A stretch of 64,000 nt of DNA from Streptomyces sp. TS71-3 (lineage in GTDB: Bacteria; Actinomycetota; Actinomycetes; Streptomycetales; Streptomycetaceae), in contig NZ_BNEL01000001.1 in assembly GCF_018327685.1 (NCBI RefSeq), positions 744,001-808,000 of the forward strand, read 5' to 3'. Shown here piece by piece: positions 42,342 to 53,886 of this stretch (its first letter is position 1; every line of letters starts with the position of its first letter). Below the pieces are notes generated by a model. It was not told the DNA's origin. It saw only the letters and a list, made by a program, of their open reading frames with translations, and searched no databases. A program made the translations under genes and the position numbers.

Positions 42342-42617
42342 ACACTCGACGCATCCAGTTCTCCCCCGTACATGCCCGGCCACGTCCCCTCCGGGGCTGG
42401 GCAATGTGCCTGTTTCTCCTGATGCGTGCTGCTCAAGTCAGTGTTCTTGGCGGCTCGTTGGGAGACAAGGCGGCGTTCCGGTCACTCAGTGCGGAGGTTG
42501 TGTGATGGTTCGGGCGCGAGTCGTCCACAATTGGTGGAGTGGTGACTGTCGGCACCCTGTGACCGGTATCACCGCCGTCGTGTGATCCGTGATTTAGGGA
42601 GCGCCTGCGTACGGCGA

Positions 42618-42623
42618 TAGCCT
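42618..42623 (+). promoter_or_regulatory. candidate -10 element for sucC
   Basis: TAGCCT inside GCGATAGCCTG. The same string precedes mdh at 54897-54902. There is no good -35 at the expected spacing (TTAGGG lies 18 nt upstream), and the leader would be ~300 nt. Confidence 0.3.
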
Positions 42624-42848
42624 GCCAACCGGACATGCCGCGTGCCCGGTCACGGAGTACGCCACCCGGCGCCTCCTGCCAGGCACCGAGGGTGCCGGAG
42701 AGGACACTCCCCGGTCCGCTCGGACCCGGCCGGGGGCACCTCCCGGACCCCTGGGGCACCGGGAGATCCCGAGCAGTGACAAGTGACGGCAGAGACAGCG
42801 GTGACAGCGCAGTCACGTTGCCCCTCGCGGCACGCCCACGAGATGGGC

Positions 42849-42876
42849 CTCCCCCGCCCTCAAGGCGGTGGGGGAG
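42849..42876. repeat. hairpin mini-repeat upstream of sucC
   Basis: CTCCCCCGCC-CTCAA-GGCGGTGGGGGAG, a relative of the palindromic repeat at 19765-19802, lying 48 nt before the sucC start and therefore probably in its leader RNA. Confidence 0.7.
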
Positions 42877-42923
42877 CAGGCAGCCGACGCCATATGGCGA
42901 GATCACGATAGGGACGGACGCGC

Positions 42924-44102
42924 GTGGACCTGTTCGAGTACCAGGCGAGGGACCTCTTCGCCAAGCACGGTGTACCGGTGCTGGCCGGTGAAGTCATCGA
43001 CACGCCTGAGGCGGCGCGCGCGGTGGCCGAGCGACTGGGCGGCCGTGCCGTCGTCAAGGCGCAGGTGAAGACCGGTGGCCGGGGCAAGGCCGGCGGCGTG
43101 AAGCTGGCCGCCGACCCCGAGGACGCGGTGGCCAAGGCCGGCCAGATCCTCGGCATGGACATCAAGGGCCACACGGTCCACAAGGTCATGCTGGCCGAGA
43201 CGGCGGACATCGCGGAGGAGTACTACGTCTCCTTCCTGCTGGACCGCACCAACCGCACCTTCCTCGCCATGGCCTCCGTCGAGGGCGGCGTGGAGATCGA
43301 GGAGGTGGCGGTCAGCAACCCCGAGGCGCTCGCCAAGGTCCCGGTCGACGCCATCGACGGCGTCACCGACGAGAAGGCCCGCGAGATCGTCGCGGCGGCC
43401 AGGTTCCCGGCCGAGCTCACCGACCAGGTGGTCGAGGTGCTGAAGACCCTGTGGACGGTCTTCGTCAACGAGGACGCCCTGCTGGTCGAGGTGAACCCGC
43501 TGGTCAAGACCGGCGACGGCAAGGTCATCGCGCTGGACGGCAAGGTCTCCCTGGACGAGAACGCCGCCTTCCGCCAGCCCGACCACGAGGCCCTGGAGGA
43601 CAAGGCCGCGGCCGACCCGCTGGAGGCCGCCGCCAAGGCCAAGAACCTCAACTACGTCAAGCTCGACGGCGAGGTCGGCATCATCGGCAACGGCGCGGGC
43701 CTGGTCATGTCCACGCTCGACGTGGTCGCCTACGCCGGCGAGCAGCACGGCGGCGTGAAGCCCGCGAACTTCCTCGACATCGGCGGCGGCGCCTCCGCCC
43801 AGGTGATGGCCAACGGCCTGGAGATCATCCTGGGCGACCCGGCCGTCAAGTCCGTCTTCGTCAACGTCTTCGGCGGCATCACCGCCTGCGACGAGGTCGC
43901 CAACGGCATCGTGCAGGCCCTTGAGCTGCTGAAGAACAAGGGCGAGGACGTCAGCAAGCCCCTCGTCGTGCGCCTCGACGGGAACAACGCCGAGCTGGGT
44001 CGCAAGATCCTCTCCGACGCCGACCACCCCCTCGTCCAGCGGGTGGACACCATGGACGGCGCGGCCGACAAGGCTGCCGAGCTCGCAGCCGCCGCGCGCT
44101 GA
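42924..44102 (+). CDS. sucC: succinyl-CoA synthetase (ADP-forming) beta subunit
   Basis: 392 aa, normal length. It supplies the ATP-grasp and CoA-ligase beta part of the TCA-cycle enzyme succinate + CoA + NTP to succinyl-Co[21 protein letters not shown] opens the ATP-grasp domain, with [18 protein letters not shown] binding nucleotide and [13 protein letters not shown] and [13 protein letters not shown] in the C-terminal domain. The start is GTG with AGGGAC a few bases upstream. It is followed by sucD after 44 bp. Confidence 0.98.
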   Translation: MDLFEYQARDLFAKHGVPVLAGEVIDTPEAARAVAERLGGRAVVKAQVKTGGRGKAGGVKLAADPEDAVAKAGQILGMDIKGHTVHKVMLAETADIAEEYYVSFLLDRTNRTFLAMASVEGGVEIEEVAVSNPEALAKVPVDAIDGVTDEKAREIVAAARFPAELTDQVVEVLKTLWTVFVNEDALLVEVNPLVKTGDGKVIALDGKVSLDENAAFRQPDHEALEDKAAADPLEAAAKAKNLNYVKLDGEVGIIGNGAGLVMSTLDVVAYAGEQHGGVKPANFLDIGGGASAQVMANGLEIILGDPAVKSVFVNVFGGITACDEVANGIVQALELLKNKGEDVSKPLVVRLDGNNAELGRKILSDADHPLVQRVDTMDGAADKAAELAAAAR

Positions 44103-44146
44103 CCGCGCGTCCCCCACCCTTACGACAAGGAAACGATCAGCAAGCC

Positions 44147-45028
<882 letters not shown>

Positions 45029-45048
45029 GTATTCGGCTGACGCCGAGC

Positions 45049-45083
45049 AGGGCCCGCCTCCCGCGTTGGGGGCGGGCCCTTTT
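45049..45083 (+). terminator. sucCD terminator
   Basis: AGGGCCCGCC (45049-45058) pairs with GGCGGGCCCT (45071-45080) around a 12-nt loop, followed by TTT. Confidence 0.85.
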
Positions 45084-45144
45084 GCTGGGGTGCGGACGGC
45101 CCCCTCGGGGGCGCCTCTGATCGGGGCTGCGCCCCGGCCCACCC

Positions 45145-45273
45145 AGGGGTGCGGGGAACTGCGCGATCAGCCACGACGATGCCGTCAGGTCGTCACCGTC
45201 CCGAGGGGGCTGATTCTGTCGTGTTCGGACCACCGGCCGGTGGGTGGTTGCTCGCGTAGTTCCCCGCGCCCCT
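45145..45273. repeat. 129-bp composite intergenic repeat with inverted ends
   Basis: Left end AGGGGTGCGGGGAACTGCGC and right end GCGTAGTTCCCCGCGCCCCT are near-perfect inverted repeats. The core contains GTCGTCACCGTCCCGAGGGG and GGACCACC. It matches 62756-62883 over its whole length and is partly shared with 56051-56192 and 59549-59690. The rest of the sucD to 45413 gap holds only the terminator and GC-rich filler. Confidence 0.85.
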
Positions 45274-45412
45274 TGTGGGGCGGGCCCGTACGTGGGGTTG
45301 CAGCCCCGCGCCCCCTGGGTGGGCCGGGGCGGAGCCCCGTGTCGCCGGGCACCGGCAGACGACACTTCCGTTATGAGGGCATTGCGCCGTAAATGCCCGA
45401 CTCGCTGGGACC

Positions 45413-47665
45413 ATGGCCGACGTGCCCCAGATGATCAACCGCCGAGTCTCCCTGCCACCCCTGCTCGCCGAGCTCTCCCAGGCCCCGGAGCGCTCGCCCG
45501 GCCCCCTGGCCGCGCTGGCCGGCGGGGCGCTGGCTGCGGGGCTCGGGCTCGGCCTGGTGGTCACCCTGGTGATGGTCCTGTGGATCACCTCCCCCTACCC
45601 GGACAGCGGCCTGCACGGCGCGCTGCACGTGGCGGCGTCCCTGTGGCTCCTGGCGCACGGCGTCGAACTCCTCAGGCACGGCGGCCACTCCGGCGCCCCG
45701 GCCCCCGTGGCGGTCACCCCGCTGCTGCTGGCGGTCCTGCCGCTCTGGCTCGCCTACCGGGCGGCCCGCGACGCGGCGAGCCCCGAGACGGACGACGGCG
45801 CCGGACACCCTCGTACCGCGGCCCCCGCCCCCACGGGCGCGGACGGCATGGGTCCAGAGCGCACGGGTGCCGGTGCGCGGGCCGCGCGCGAGAGGGGCCG
45901 CGGGGCGCGGCGCGCGGCCGTCCGGTCCGTCTGGCCCTCGGCGCACTCCGCGTGGTGGGGCGTGATGACGGGATACCTGCTGGTCGCGGCGGTCACCGCG
46001 GCGTACGCGAGTGGAGGCTCACTACGGCCCGTCTGGGCGAGCGCGGGCGTGCGCATGCCGGTGCTGCTGGGGCTCGTGGTCACGGCGGGCGTGTGGCGGG
46101 CCCGCGCCCGCCTGCGTGCCGCGCGCCCGGCCCGCGCGCACCGCACCGTACGGGGCCTGCGGGCCCGCCGGACCTGGCGCCCCGCGGTCCGCAGAACCCG
46201 CCCCGCCGCTCCCGAGGCGCCCCAGTCGGCGCTGACGGTCGGCCGGGGCGCCATCGTCCTGCACCGCTCCGTGCCCACGAGCCCGGACCGGGGCCAGGCG
46301 ACGGACCCCGCGCCCGCGGTGAACGCGCCCACCTCGGCTTCCGGCACGCGCCGCCCCGCTCCCGCGCTCGCCCTCGCCAAGGCGCCGGGAACCGTCACGG
46401 CGGATTCCGGCGGCACCGAACCCTCCGCGACCGATCAGGGGCCCCCGGCCCCGGGCCGTCCGACCAGTGAGGACGGGCCGGGCACGGGGCCGAGTGAGGA
46501 TGCGCCCGAAGCGGAGGCGAGCGAGGGAGAGCCATGCGCCGCGGCGAACGACGAGCCGTCCCGCGCCGGGAAGGCCGACGACGCGTCCCCCGCCGGGGAC
46601 CCCGAAGAGCCATCCCGCAGCGGCCTGGGCGACCGGGCCTCCTCTGCCGGAACGAGCAACACGGCCTCCCCTGCTCAGACGGGCAAGGCGGGCACCCCCG
46701 CCGGAACGAGCACCGCAGCCACGCCAGCCGGGACAGGCAAGCCGGCTTCCTCTGCCGGGACAAGCACCGCACCCTCCCCCACGGGAACGAGCGAACCGCC
46801 ACCCCCCACCAAGACAAGCGACAAACCCTCCCGCCCCAAGCCGCCCCGCACCCCGCCCCGCCCCAAGACCACCGCCGCAAAGGTGGCCCGGGACGCCGCT
46901 GCCGTTGCCGGGCCGTCGGAGCGGGCGATGGCGCGCAGGCGGCTGCGGGCGACCGTGCGGGCGGCCACCACGGCCACCTACGTGCTGCTCACCGGCGGCG
47001 TGCTCCTCGCGTTGATCCCGCTGCTGTACCGGCAGCAGGAGGCCCGCACGGCGTTCCTGCACCTCGCGCAGGACAACGCGGGCCGGGCCGCCGTCGCCCT
47101 GCTGGTGCTCGCGCTGGTGCCGAACGTGGCGGTCTTCGGGGCGTCGTTCGCCCTCGGGCCCGGTTTCCTGCTCGGTACGAGCCATCTGATCGCCCCGCTG
47201 GGCACCGCCCCGGTTCCGTTCCTGCCGGGTGCGCCGCGCCTGCCCGTGCTGCCCGCCGAGGGCTACGGAGCCCCGTTCACCTGGGCTGTGGGCGTGGTGC
47301 CGCTCGCCGGGGGCCTCGCGCTGGCGTGGCGCACGGCGAATGCCGCGGCACCGGCGTACGGGGAGCGGGAGGACGCCTGGAGCTGGGGGCGTACGGCGCT
47401 GGTCGCGATGGGCGCGGCGGTGCTGTGCGGGGCCTTCACGGCCGCGCTGTGCGCTCTCGCGGGCGGGCCCATGGGCGTGCGCGAACTGGCCCGCTTCGGG
47501 CCGATCTGGTGGCAGCCCGGTGTCGCGGCCACGGCGTGGACGCTGGTCGTGGGGACGCCGGCCGTGCTGATCCTGCGGGCGTGGCGGGTGCGCGCCCGGG
47601 CCCGGGTGCTCAGACGGCTTGCGTGGGCGCTCCGGCCCGGCGGACGCCGGCACGCCGGCCACTGA
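45413..47665 (+). CDS. DUF6350-type multi-pass membrane protein
   Basis: 750 aa. N-terminal helices ([32 protein letters not shown]) and C-terminal helices ([50 protein letters not shown]) flank a ~200-residue Ala/Thr/Ser/Pro-rich cytoplasmic or surface insert. Streptomyces genomes commonly carry such a protein between sucD and purN. Function is unknown. Only GGGA lies before the ATG at 45413, so the start is tentative. Confidence 0.75.
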   Translation: MADVPQMINRRVSLPPLLAELSQAPERSPGPLAALAGGALAAGLGLGLVVTLVMVLWITSPYPDSGLHGALHVAASLWLLAHGVELLRHGGHSGAPAPVAVTPLLLAVLPLWLAYRAARDAASPETDDGAGHPRTAAPAPTGADGMGPERTGAGARAARERGRGARRAAVRSVWPSAHSAWWGVMTGYLLVAAVTAAYASGGSLRPVWASAGVRMPVLLGLVVTAGVWRARARLRAARPARAHRTVRGLRARRTWRPAVRRTRPAAPEAPQSALTVGRGAIVLHRSVPTSPDRGQATDPAPAVNAPTSASGTRRPAPALALAKAPGTVTADSGGTEPSATDQGPPAPGRPTSEDGPGTGPSEDAPEAEASEGEPCAAANDEPSRAGKADDASPAGDPEEPSRSGLGDRASSAGTSNTASPAQTGKAGTPAGTSTAATPAGTGKPASSAGTSTAPSPTGTSEPPPPTKTSDKPSRPKPPRTPPRPKTTAAKVARDAAAVAGPSERAMARRRLRATVRAATTATYVLLTGGVLLALIPLLYRQQEARTAFLHLAQDNAGRAAVALLVLALVPNVAVFGASFALGPGFLLGTSHLIAPLGTAPVPFLPGAPRLPVLPAEGYGAPFTWAVGVVPLAGGLALAWRTANAAAPAYGEREDAWSWGRTALVAMGAAVLCGAFTAALCALAGGPMGVRELARFGPIWWQPGVAATAWTLVVGTPAVLILRAWRVRARARVLRRLAWALRPGGRRHAGH

Positions 47666-47753
47666 CACGGCGGGCGCGAAACACTGCGGCCGCGAAAGCC
47701 GCTCCGGCACCTCGCCCCCCTCGCTCCCCAGGGACGGAACCTCGGACGGGGTC

Positions 47754-48863
47754 CTATCCCTGCGCGCCGAGGATCGCCCGCAAATCCTCCGGCAGGAGGC
47801 GGTCGCAGGAGTGCTTGGCCGACGAGGTCAGCGCGTCGTTCACGCACGTGTAGTAGTCGTGGTAGACGAACTGTGCCGTGAAGGTCGCGGCGACCATCGC
47901 CAGTGCCAGGGACGCCGTCACCAGCCCGCTGACCGCGGCCGTGGTCTGCGGGCGCGCGCCGGACACGGAACCGGATGCAGAACCGGACGCGGAAGCCGCA
48001 GCGGAACCACCGGGGGCAGCCGAGCCCGCGGCCCCGGACTGCCCGGCCGCCGCGGCGGCCCCGGACTGCCCGGCCGCCGCGGCGGCGGGCGCCGAGGGGT
48101 CCGGCTTGCGCTGCTTGGCGCGCAGCGAGCTGACACCCCAGTAGAGCGCCAGGACACCGAGCAGCAGCGCCAGCTCCCGCCATCCGAAGAGCGCGAAGAA
48201 GAACGCCCACATGCCGCTCAGCAGGGCATACCGGGCACGCCGCTGCGCCGGGTCCGTCGGGTCCCAGCGCAGACCGCTGCCTCCCTGTCCCGACGGGTCC
48301 TCGGGGCCGCCCTGGCTGCCGGGCCGCTCGCCGAACCGGCCGGTGGACCGGCCGGGCTGCTGGTTGCTCCACTGGCTGCCCCAGGGGGAGCGGCCGCCGC
48401 GGTCCTCGCCGGAACCGGAGTGCGAACCGGAGCCGCCCGCGGGCGGCCGCGGCTGCCAGGGCCGGTCCGGCGTGCCCTCGGGCGGCGGGGCGAAGGGGTT
48501 GTCCTCCTGCCCGCGCGCCCGTCCGCGCCTCCGCGCGCCACTGCCCGCATCCGAGCCGCCCGCCGAGCCTGAGCCGTCCGTCGTGCCCGCGTCCTGCGTA
48601 CCCGTGCCGTGCTCCCCGCCCGGACCGGGCGCTGCGCCGGACCCGGTCGCCGTACCGGCCGCGGCGGCGGCGCCTTCCGCGCCTTCCGCCCCCGGACCCG
48701 CCGTGCCCTGCTCACCCGTCTCCTGCGAATCCGCGTACGAGCGGCCCCGCTGCGACGCGGAGTGCTGCTCGCGGAGGAGGGGAGCCCCGCGCTCACCGCC
48801 CCACGGCGCCCCGGGCGCGCAGGGCTGCGTGGGCAGCTGAAGGAGGCGGAGGCTTAGGGGCAT
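47754..48863 (-). CDS. membrane protein with disordered N-terminus
   Basis: 369 aa from the ATG at 48863. The first ~210 residues are Gly/Ser/Pro/Gln-rich and disordered (TDGSGSAGGSDAGSGARRRG). Two helices follow: ALLSGMWAFFFALFGWRELA with LALLLGVLALYWGVSSL, and VSGLVTASLALAMVAATFTA. A short Cys-containing C-terminus ends the protein (YHDYYTCVNDALTSSAKHSC). The ribosome site before 48863 is weak. The frame remains open to 48983 across a tetranucleotide repeat, and another well-initiated frame (48854-49270) abuts it, so the true N-terminus may lie upstream after a frameshift. Confidence 0.6.
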   Translation of the reverse strand: MPLSLRLLQLPTQPCAPGAPWGGERGAPLLREQHSASQRGRSYADSQETGEQGTAGPGAEGAEGAAAAAGTATGSGAAPGPGGEHGTGTQDAGTTDGSGSAGGSDAGSGARRRGRARGQEDNPFAPPPEGTPDRPWQPRPPAGGSGSHSGSGEDRGGRSPWGSQWSNQQPGRSTGRFGERPGSQGGPEDPSGQGGSGLRWDPTDPAQRRARYALLSGMWAFFFALFGWRELALLLGVLALYWGVSSLRAKQRKPDPSAPAAAAAGQSGAAAAAGQSGAAGSAAPGGSAAASASGSASGSVSGARPQTTAAVSGLVTASLALAMVAATFTAQFVYHDYYTCVNDALTSSAKHSCDRLLPEDLRAILGAQG

Positions 48864-49270
48864 CGGAGGTGTGTCTTCCCTCGGTCGTGAGCGATTCGGT
48901 CGTGAGCGATGGTGTTGTGTCGATCTGTCCGTCTGTCCGTCTGTCTGTCCGTACCCGGCGTGCACGGCATGCACGGTGCACATGGCGCACGCGGCAGACC
49001 AGGCGTACCGGGCGTGCCGGTGGCTCCACGGGCACCGAGCGCGGCGCGGGCCCGGCCCGCTCCCGTACCGGCCGGCCCGCCGGTGACAGCGCCGCGGACC
49101 GGACCAGGGCCCTGGTACGACCCTGCCCTGCCAACGACCGGAGCACCCGCAGCGTTCCCGTACGGAGTCGTGCCGTTCCCCTGTGGAGTCGTACCCGTCC
49201 CCCCGTGGAACTGTCCATGGAGCTGCGTTCGGAACTGTCCATGAGGCGCGTTGTCGGTGCCCTGAGCCAT
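48854..49270 (-). CDS. possible N-terminal part of the neighbouring membrane protein, or a small Gly/Thr-rich ORF
   Basis: 138 aa (MAQGTDNAPHGQFRTQLHGQ...), Gly/Thr/Pro-rich. AAGGA a few bases before its ATG is a better ribosome site than that of the downstream frame. Coding character fades after the CTGT/CCGT repeat at 48925-48952, where a change of one unit (4 nt) would shift the frame. No family was recognised. Confidence 0.35.
   Translation of the reverse strand: MAQGTDNAPHGQFRTQLHGQFHGGTGTTPQGNGTTPYGNAAGAPVVGRAGSYQGPGPVRGAVTGGPAGTGAGRARAALGARGATGTPGTPGLPRAPCAPCMPCTPGTDRQTDRRTDRHNTIAHDRIAHDRGKTHLRCP
48925..48952. repeat. tetranucleotide microsatellite (CTGT/CCGT, seven units)
   Basis: Seven consecutive 4-bp units alternating CTGT and CCGT inside two overlapping minus-strand frames. 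Slippage by one unit would join or separate them. Confidence 0.8.
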
Positions 49271-49554
49271 GACGGTCCTTGCGGAGCCACCCCAGACGCT
49301 ACCTCCAGGTCACGTATCCGTGGCGAGGGGGCCGCTGCGCGGTGCCGGTATCGTTTGTGGCGTCGGCCGCTTCGTGAGGTTCGCCGTACCCGTACTCCGG
49401 GAGGCGAAGTCCTCGTACGGCCCCGCGAACCCGTGCGGCCCGGCGGACGTACAACGCCGTACGGCCGCCCGCCGCCCACCGCTGGCCGGGCCGGCCGCCG
49501 GGCGGTCCCGGCACCGCCCGTGACCGCAACAGCTCTGTGAGAAAGGGCCCCACC

Positions 49555-50199
49555 GTGGCTCCCACTGAGGCCGTCAAGCGCCTCGTCGTGCTGGTCTCCG
49601 GCTCCGGCACCAACCTTCAGGCCCTGCTGGACGCCGTCGCGGCCCGCGGCCCCGAGGCGTACGGCGCCCGGATCGTCGCCGTGGGCGCCGACCGGCACTC
49701 CGCCACCGGTCTGGAGCGTGCACGCGGCGCGGGGCTGCCCACGTTCGTGTGCCGCGTGGCGGACCACGGGAGCCGTGCCGAGTGGGACGCGGCGCTCACC
49801 GCGGCCGTCGCCGCGTACCGGCCGGACCTGGTGGTCTCCGCGGGCTTCATGAAGATCCTGGGCAAGGAGTTCCTCGCCCGGTTCGGCGGCCGGACCGTCA
49901 ACACCCATCCCGCGCTGCTGCCCAGCTTCCCCGGGGCGCACGGCGTGCGGGACGCGCTGGCGTACGGCGCCAGGGTCACCGGCTGCACCGTCCACTTCGT
50001 CGACGACGGCGTCGACACGGGACCGATCATCGCGCAGCGCGCGGTCGAGGTGGTCGAGGAGGACACCGAGGAGGGCGAGGCCGCCCTCCATGAGCGCATC
50101 AAGGACGTCGAGCGACGGCTGCTCGTCGATGTCGTGGGGCGACTGGCCCGGCACGGCTACCGCATCGAGGGACGAAAGGTAATGCTGCCCGATGAGTGA
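49555..50199 (+). CDS. purN: phosphoribosylglycinamide formyltransferase
   Basis: 214 aa, normal for PurN, which transfers formyl from 10-formyl-THF to GAR in purine synthesis. Seen: [19 protein letters not shown] at the phosphate-binding loop, [19 protein letters not shown] with the catalytic Asn/His, and [12 protein letters not shown] with the catalytic Asp. The GTG at 49555 is chosen over the GTG at 49537 because GAGAAAGG lies just before it. It overlaps purH by 8 bp. Confidence 0.97.
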   Translation: MAPTEAVKRLVVLVSGSGTNLQALLDAVAARGPEAYGARIVAVGADRHSATGLERARGAGLPTFVCRVADHGSRAEWDAALTAAVAAYRPDLVVSAGFMKILGKEFLARFGGRTVNTHPALLPSFPGAHGVRDALAYGARVTGCTVHFVDDGVDTGPIIAQRAVEVVEEDTEEGEAALHERIKDVERRLLVDVVGRLARHGYRIEGRKVMLPDE

Positions 50200-51820
50200 T
50201 GAGGGCGTGACCACCGAGACCACCGGCACAGCGGGTACCGGCGGTGCAGCAGGTTCGACCGGGGGCGACGGCTCGCGCGTGCCCATCCGGCGGGCGCTGG
50301 TCAGCGTCTACGACAAGACCGGCCTGGAGGACCTGGCGCGCGGCCTGCACGAGGCGGGCGTCGAGCTGGTGTCGACCGGCTCCACCGCGGCCCGGATCGC
50401 CGCCGCCGGCGTACCCGTCACCAAGGTCGAGGACCTGACCGGCTTCCCCGAGTGCCTGGACGGCCGCGTCAAGACGCTGCACCCGCGCGTGCACGCCGGC
50501 CTGCTCGCCGACCTCCGCCTCGCCGACCACCGCCGGCAGTTGGAGGAGCTGGACATCGAGCCGTTCCAGCTGTTCGTCGGCAACCTCTACCCGTTCCGGG
50601 AGACCGTGGCCTCCGGCGCCTCGCCCGACGAGTGCGTGGAGCAGATCGACATCGGCGGCCCCTCCATGGTGCGCGCCGCCGCCAAGAACCACCCCTCCGT
50701 CGCCGTCGTCACCAGCCCCGAGCGGTACGGCGACGTGCTCGCCGCGGTCCGCGCGGGCGGCTTCGACCTGACGGCGCGTAAACGCCTCGCGGCGGAGGCG
50801 TTCCAGCACACCGCCGCGTACGACGTCGCCGTCGCCACCTGGTTCGCCGACGGGTACGCCCCGGCCGACGACACCGGCCACCCCGACTTCCTCGGCGCCG
50901 TCTACCAGCGGAAGAACGTGCTGCGTTACGGCGAGAACCCGCACCAGGGCGCCGCGCTCTACGTCGACGGCACCGGCGGCCTCGCCGAGGCGGAGCAGGT
51001 GCACGGCAAGGAGATGTCGTACAACAACTACACGGACACGGACGCCGCCCTGCGCGCCGCGTACGACCACTCCGAGCCGTGCGTCGCCATCATCAAGCAC
51101 GCCAACCCGTGCGGCATCGCGATCGGCGCGGACGTCGCCGAGGCGCACCGCAAGGCGCACGCCTGCGACCCGGTCTCCGCCTACGGCGGCGTCATCGCCG
51201 TCAACCGCCCCGTCTCCAAGGAGATGGCCGAGCAGGTCGCGGACATCTTCACCGAGGTCATCGTGGCCCCCGGCTACGAGGACGGCGCCCTGGAGGCGCT
51301 CACCAAGAAGAAGAACATCCGGGTGCTGCGCACTCCCCGCGGCCCGGTGGCCGAGGTCGAGGTGCGCGGCATCGACGGCGGCGCGCTGCTCCAGGCCGCC
51401 GACCGGTTCCAGGCCGAGGGCGACGACCCGGCGGCCTGGACGCTGGCGGCCGGTGACGCGCTCACCGAGGCGGAGCTGCGCGAGCTGGCGTTCGCGTGGC
51501 GGGCCTGCCGGGCCGTGAAGTCCAACGCGATCCTGCTCGCCAAGGACGGCGCCAGCGTGGGCGTCGGCATGGGCCAGGTCAACCGCGTGGACTCCTGCAA
51601 GCTGGCCGTGGAGCGCGCGGGCGCCGAGCGCGCCCAGGGCTCGTTCGCCGCGTCGGACGCGTTCTTCCCGTTCCCCGACGGGCCGGAGATCCTGATCGCC
51701 GCCGGCGTGAAGGCGATCGTCCAGCCGGGCGGGTCGATCCGCGACGAGCAGGCGGTCGAGGCGGCGCAGAAGGCGGGCGTGACGATGTACTTCACCGGGA
51801 CGCGGCACTTCTTCCACTGA
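50192..51820 (+). CDS. purH: bifunctional AICAR formyltransferase/IMP cyclohydrolase
   Basis: 542 aa. The N-terminal cyclohydrolase (MGS-like) region shows [19 protein letters not shown] and [15 protein letters not shown], then [18 protein letters not shown]. The C-terminal transformylase has [13 protein letters not shown] and the KHANPCG active-site motif. It catalyses the last two steps to IMP, using the folate made by FolD encoded 1.2 kb downstream. The first ~30 residues are a Thr/Gly-rich extension. It ends before a strong terminator. Confidence 0.98.
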   Translation: MSDEGVTTETTGTAGTGGAAGSTGGDGSRVPIRRALVSVYDKTGLEDLARGLHEAGVELVSTGSTAARIAAAGVPVTKVEDLTGFPECLDGRVKTLHPRVHAGLLADLRLADHRRQLEELDIEPFQLFVGNLYPFRETVASGASPDECVEQIDIGGPSMVRAAAKNHPSVAVVTSPERYGDVLAAVRAGGFDLTARKRLAAEAFQHTAAYDVAVATWFADGYAPADDTGHPDFLGAVYQRKNVLRYGENPHQGAALYVDGTGGLAEAEQVHGKEMSYNNYTDTDAALRAAYDHSEPCVAIIKHANPCGIAIGADVAEAHRKAHACDPVSAYGGVIAVNRPVSKEMAEQVADIFTEVIVAPGYEDGALEALTKKKNIRVLRTPRGPVAEVEVRGIDGGALLQAADRFQAEGDDPAAWTLAAGDALTEAELRELAFAWRACRAVKSNAILLAKDGASVGVGMGQVNRVDSCKLAVERAGAERAQGSFAASDAFFPFPDGPEILIAAGVKAIVQPGGSIRDEQAVEAAQKAGVTMYFTGTRHFFH

Positions 51821-51890
51821 GGCGTTCCGCGTGGGCTCCGCGCGGGTTCCGCTCAGGTGCGACGCGGGCCGGACGGGCCCGGAGGACCCG

Positions 51891-51929
51891 CGGGGTACGA
51901 GCGTGCCGGTGAAGCACGCTCGTACCCCG
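51891..51929. terminator. bidirectional terminator between purH and the convergent membrane gene
   Basis: A perfect 16-bp stem (CGGGGTACGAGCGTGC at 51891-51906 with 51914-51929) and a 7-nt loop, lying between stops at 51820 (+) and 51990 (-). Confidence 0.85.
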
Positions 51930-51989
51930 GGAGCGGTGTCCGTACCGCGGCTCGCCGCGGGTCGCGAACCGTTCGGAACCGGTTCGGGG

Positions 51990-52664
51990 TCAGTACCTGG
52001 GGCGGTTGAACCAGGCGGTGGCCCGCCCGCCCACCATCGACGCGAGGATGATGCCGGCGATGGCGAGCGAGATGATGCCGCCGAACGTCGCGGATCCGTT
52101 CGCGCCGTTGACCATGTTCCCGATGCCGCCGACGATCATCAGCGACGCGTAGACGATCGTCACGACGCGGATGGCGCCGCCGCCGGTCTTGAACTTCACG
52201 CCGAGGAAGATCGACAGCACCCCGAGCGCCAGCAGCACCAACGCGAGGACGATACCGAGGCCCGCCGCCACGCTGCTGGACTCGCCGCTGCCCACGACGT
52301 TCGACGCGTCCTGGAGGGCGCCGATGACGATCCCCGCGATGAGGCCGAACAGGATCTGGAGGCCGGCGAGGATGAAGAGCAGCACCCGGGCCGTCTTCAT
52401 CAGGCCCGGCATCTCCATGGGCATGCCCGGTCCGCCGGGGTAGGCCGGATAACCCGGGTAGTTCTGGTAGTTCTGGTTCGGGTTCGGGTAACCGGGCTGC
52501 CCCTGCGGGGCCCCCGGGTAGCCGTACCCGGGTTGGCCCTGCGGGGCCTGCGGATACCCGTAACCGGGCTGGCCCTGGGGCTGCGGAGGCCCCGGGGGAT
52601 AGCCCTGGCCCGGGGGTTGCTCGGGTGGTGGGCCGTAGGGGTTGTTCGGTTCGCCGAAGCTCAT
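51990..52664 (-). CDS. membrane protein with Pro/Gly/Tyr/Gln-rich N-terminus
   Basis: 224 aa. The first ~85 residues are a disordered repeat of the [10 protein letters not shown] type, followed by [20 protein letters not shown] and three more helices ([53 protein letters not shown]). This is the common actinobacterial architecture of small envelope proteins with a cytoplasmic sticky tail; function is unknown. GGAGGA precedes the ATG at 52664. Confidence 0.85.
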   Translation of the reverse strand: MSFGEPNNPYGPPPEQPPGQGYPPGPPQPQGQPGYGYPQAPQGQPGYGYPGAPQGQPGYPNPNQNYQNYPGYPAYPGGPGMPMEMPGLMKTARVLLFILAGLQILFGLIAGIVIGALQDASNVVGSGESSSVAAGLGIVLALVLLALGVLSIFLGVKFKTGGGAIRVVTIVYASLMIVGGIGNMVNGANGSATFGGIISLAIAGIILASMVGGRATAWFNRPRY

Positions 52665-53019
52665 CGGACGGTTCCTCCGTGGAAGTGCGGGGACGGCGCG
52701 GTTCGCGCGAAGGAGGAAGGCGGTATGGAAGCGGCCCCGTCCCCCCGGCACAGTCCGCGGTACTGCATCGTCAATCGTTATAAAAGGCCGAGCATATTGT
52801 CCAGCCGCATTCCGAATGTGTTGTGTAAGCGCAACCTCACCGATCATGGGAACGGGGCCGGGCGCAGGTCGTGCGGGGGGCTGGACGGGCCCTGTGGGCG
52901 ACCGGGCACGCCCCGTAGGGGGCCGGGCAGGGCCCGCGGCGCCCGTGGCGGACCCCCGCGTGCGACCGCCGCCGGGACCGGATTGGAACCGCGACAGGCT
53001 CATCCGGGAGGATGGGGGC
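52665..53019. other. 355-bp divergent promoter region
   Basis: Lies between the minus-strand membrane gene and folD. An unusually AT-rich patch (about 52770-52830, including TTATAAAA and CATATTG) probably holds promoters for one or both genes. A minus-strand TGGACA-N15-TATAAC pair is the best by eye. No gene is seen. Confidence 0.4.
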
Positions 53020-53886
53020 ATGACCGCCCAGATTCTCGATGGCAAGGCCGCCGCGGCCGCGATCAAGTCCGACCTGACCGCCCGCGTGGCGGCGCTCAAG
53101 GAGAAGGGCGTGCTGCCCGGCCTCGGCACGCTGCTGGTCGGCGACGACCCGGGCAGCCAGAAGTACGTCGCGGGCAAGCACCGCGACTGCGCCCAGGTCG
53201 GCATCGCCTCCATCCAGCGCGAGCTGCCCGCCACCGCCTCCCAGGAGGAGATCGAGGCGGTGGTCCGCGAGCTCAACGCCGACCCGGCCTGCACCGGCTA
53301 CATCGTCCAACTGCCCCTCCCGAAGGGCATCGACGAGAACCGCGTGCTGGAGCTGATGGACCCCGCCAAGGACGCCGACGGCCTGCACCCCATGAACCTC
53401 GGCCGGCTGGTCCTCGGCGAGCCCGCCCCGCTGCCCTGCACCCCGTACGGGATCATCCGGCTGCTGCGCCGGCACGGCGTGGAGATCAAGGGCGCGGACG
53501 TCGTCGTGGTGGGCCGGGGCGTGACCATCGGCCGTCCGATGCCGCTGCTGCTCACCCGCCGCTCGGAGAACGCCACGGTCACCCAGTGTCACACCGGCAC
53601 CCGCGACCTCGCCGCGCACCTGCGGCGGGCCGACATCATCGTGGCCGCCGCGGGCGTGCCGCACCTGATCAAGCCGGAGGACGTCAAGGCGGGCGCGGCG
53701 GTGCTCGACGTGGGCGTCTCCCGCGACGAGAACGGCAAGATCGTCGGGGACGTGCACCCCGGGGTCGCGGAGGTCGCCGGCTGGCTCTCCCCGAACCCCG
53801 GTGGCGTCGGCCCCATGACCCGGGCCCAGCTCCTGGTCAACGTCGTCGAGTCGGCCGAGCGCGGGGCCGGGGGTGCGGCGTCGTGA
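53020..53886 (+). CDS. folD: methylenetetrahydrofolate dehydrogenase/cyclohydrolase
   Basis: 288 aa, normal for FolD, which interconverts 5,10-methylene-THF and 10-formyl-THF with [23 protein letters not shown] opens the domain; [20 protein letters not shown] holds the catalytic Lys region. [12 protein letters not shown] and [17 protein letters not shown] are the folate and NADP motifs. The ATG at 53020 follows GGGAGGATGGGGG. The stop overlaps the next GTG. Confidence 0.97.
   Translation: MTAQILDGKAAAAAIKSDLTARVAALKEKGVLPGLGTLLVGDDPGSQKYVAGKHRDCAQVGIASIQRELPATASQEEIEAVVRELNADPACTGYIVQLPLPKGIDENRVLELMDPAKDADGLHPMNLGRLVLGEPAPLPCTPYGIIRLLRRHGVEIKGADVVVVGRGVTIGRPMPLLLTRRSENATVTQCHTGTRDLAAHLRRADIIVAAAGVPHLIKPEDVKAGAAVLDVGVSRDENGKIVGDVHPGVAEVAGWLSPNPGGVGPMTRAQLLVNVVESAERGAGGAAS

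Larger units (their letters stand above)
42246..42923. other. 678-bp divergent intergenic region between the injection system and sucC
   Basis: No gene is supported. Close to the sheath gene are two adjacent palindromes (42310-42341). Near the middle is a TAGCCT candidate -10 for sucC (42618-42623). A hairpin repeat lies at 42849-42876, and the stretch 42400-42600 is less GC-rich than its surroundings, as expected for promoters. No convincing -35/-10 pair for the injection-system operon could be chosen by eye. Confidence 0.6.

Noticed and set aside
42635..42991. Short plus-strand ORF running into sucC
   Set aside because: Composition is noncoding-like and it overlaps the well-defined sucC start.
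45066..45392. Small ORFs in the repeat region after sucD
   Set aside because: They translate the intergenic repeat in several frames; similar frames appear at every copy of the repeat.
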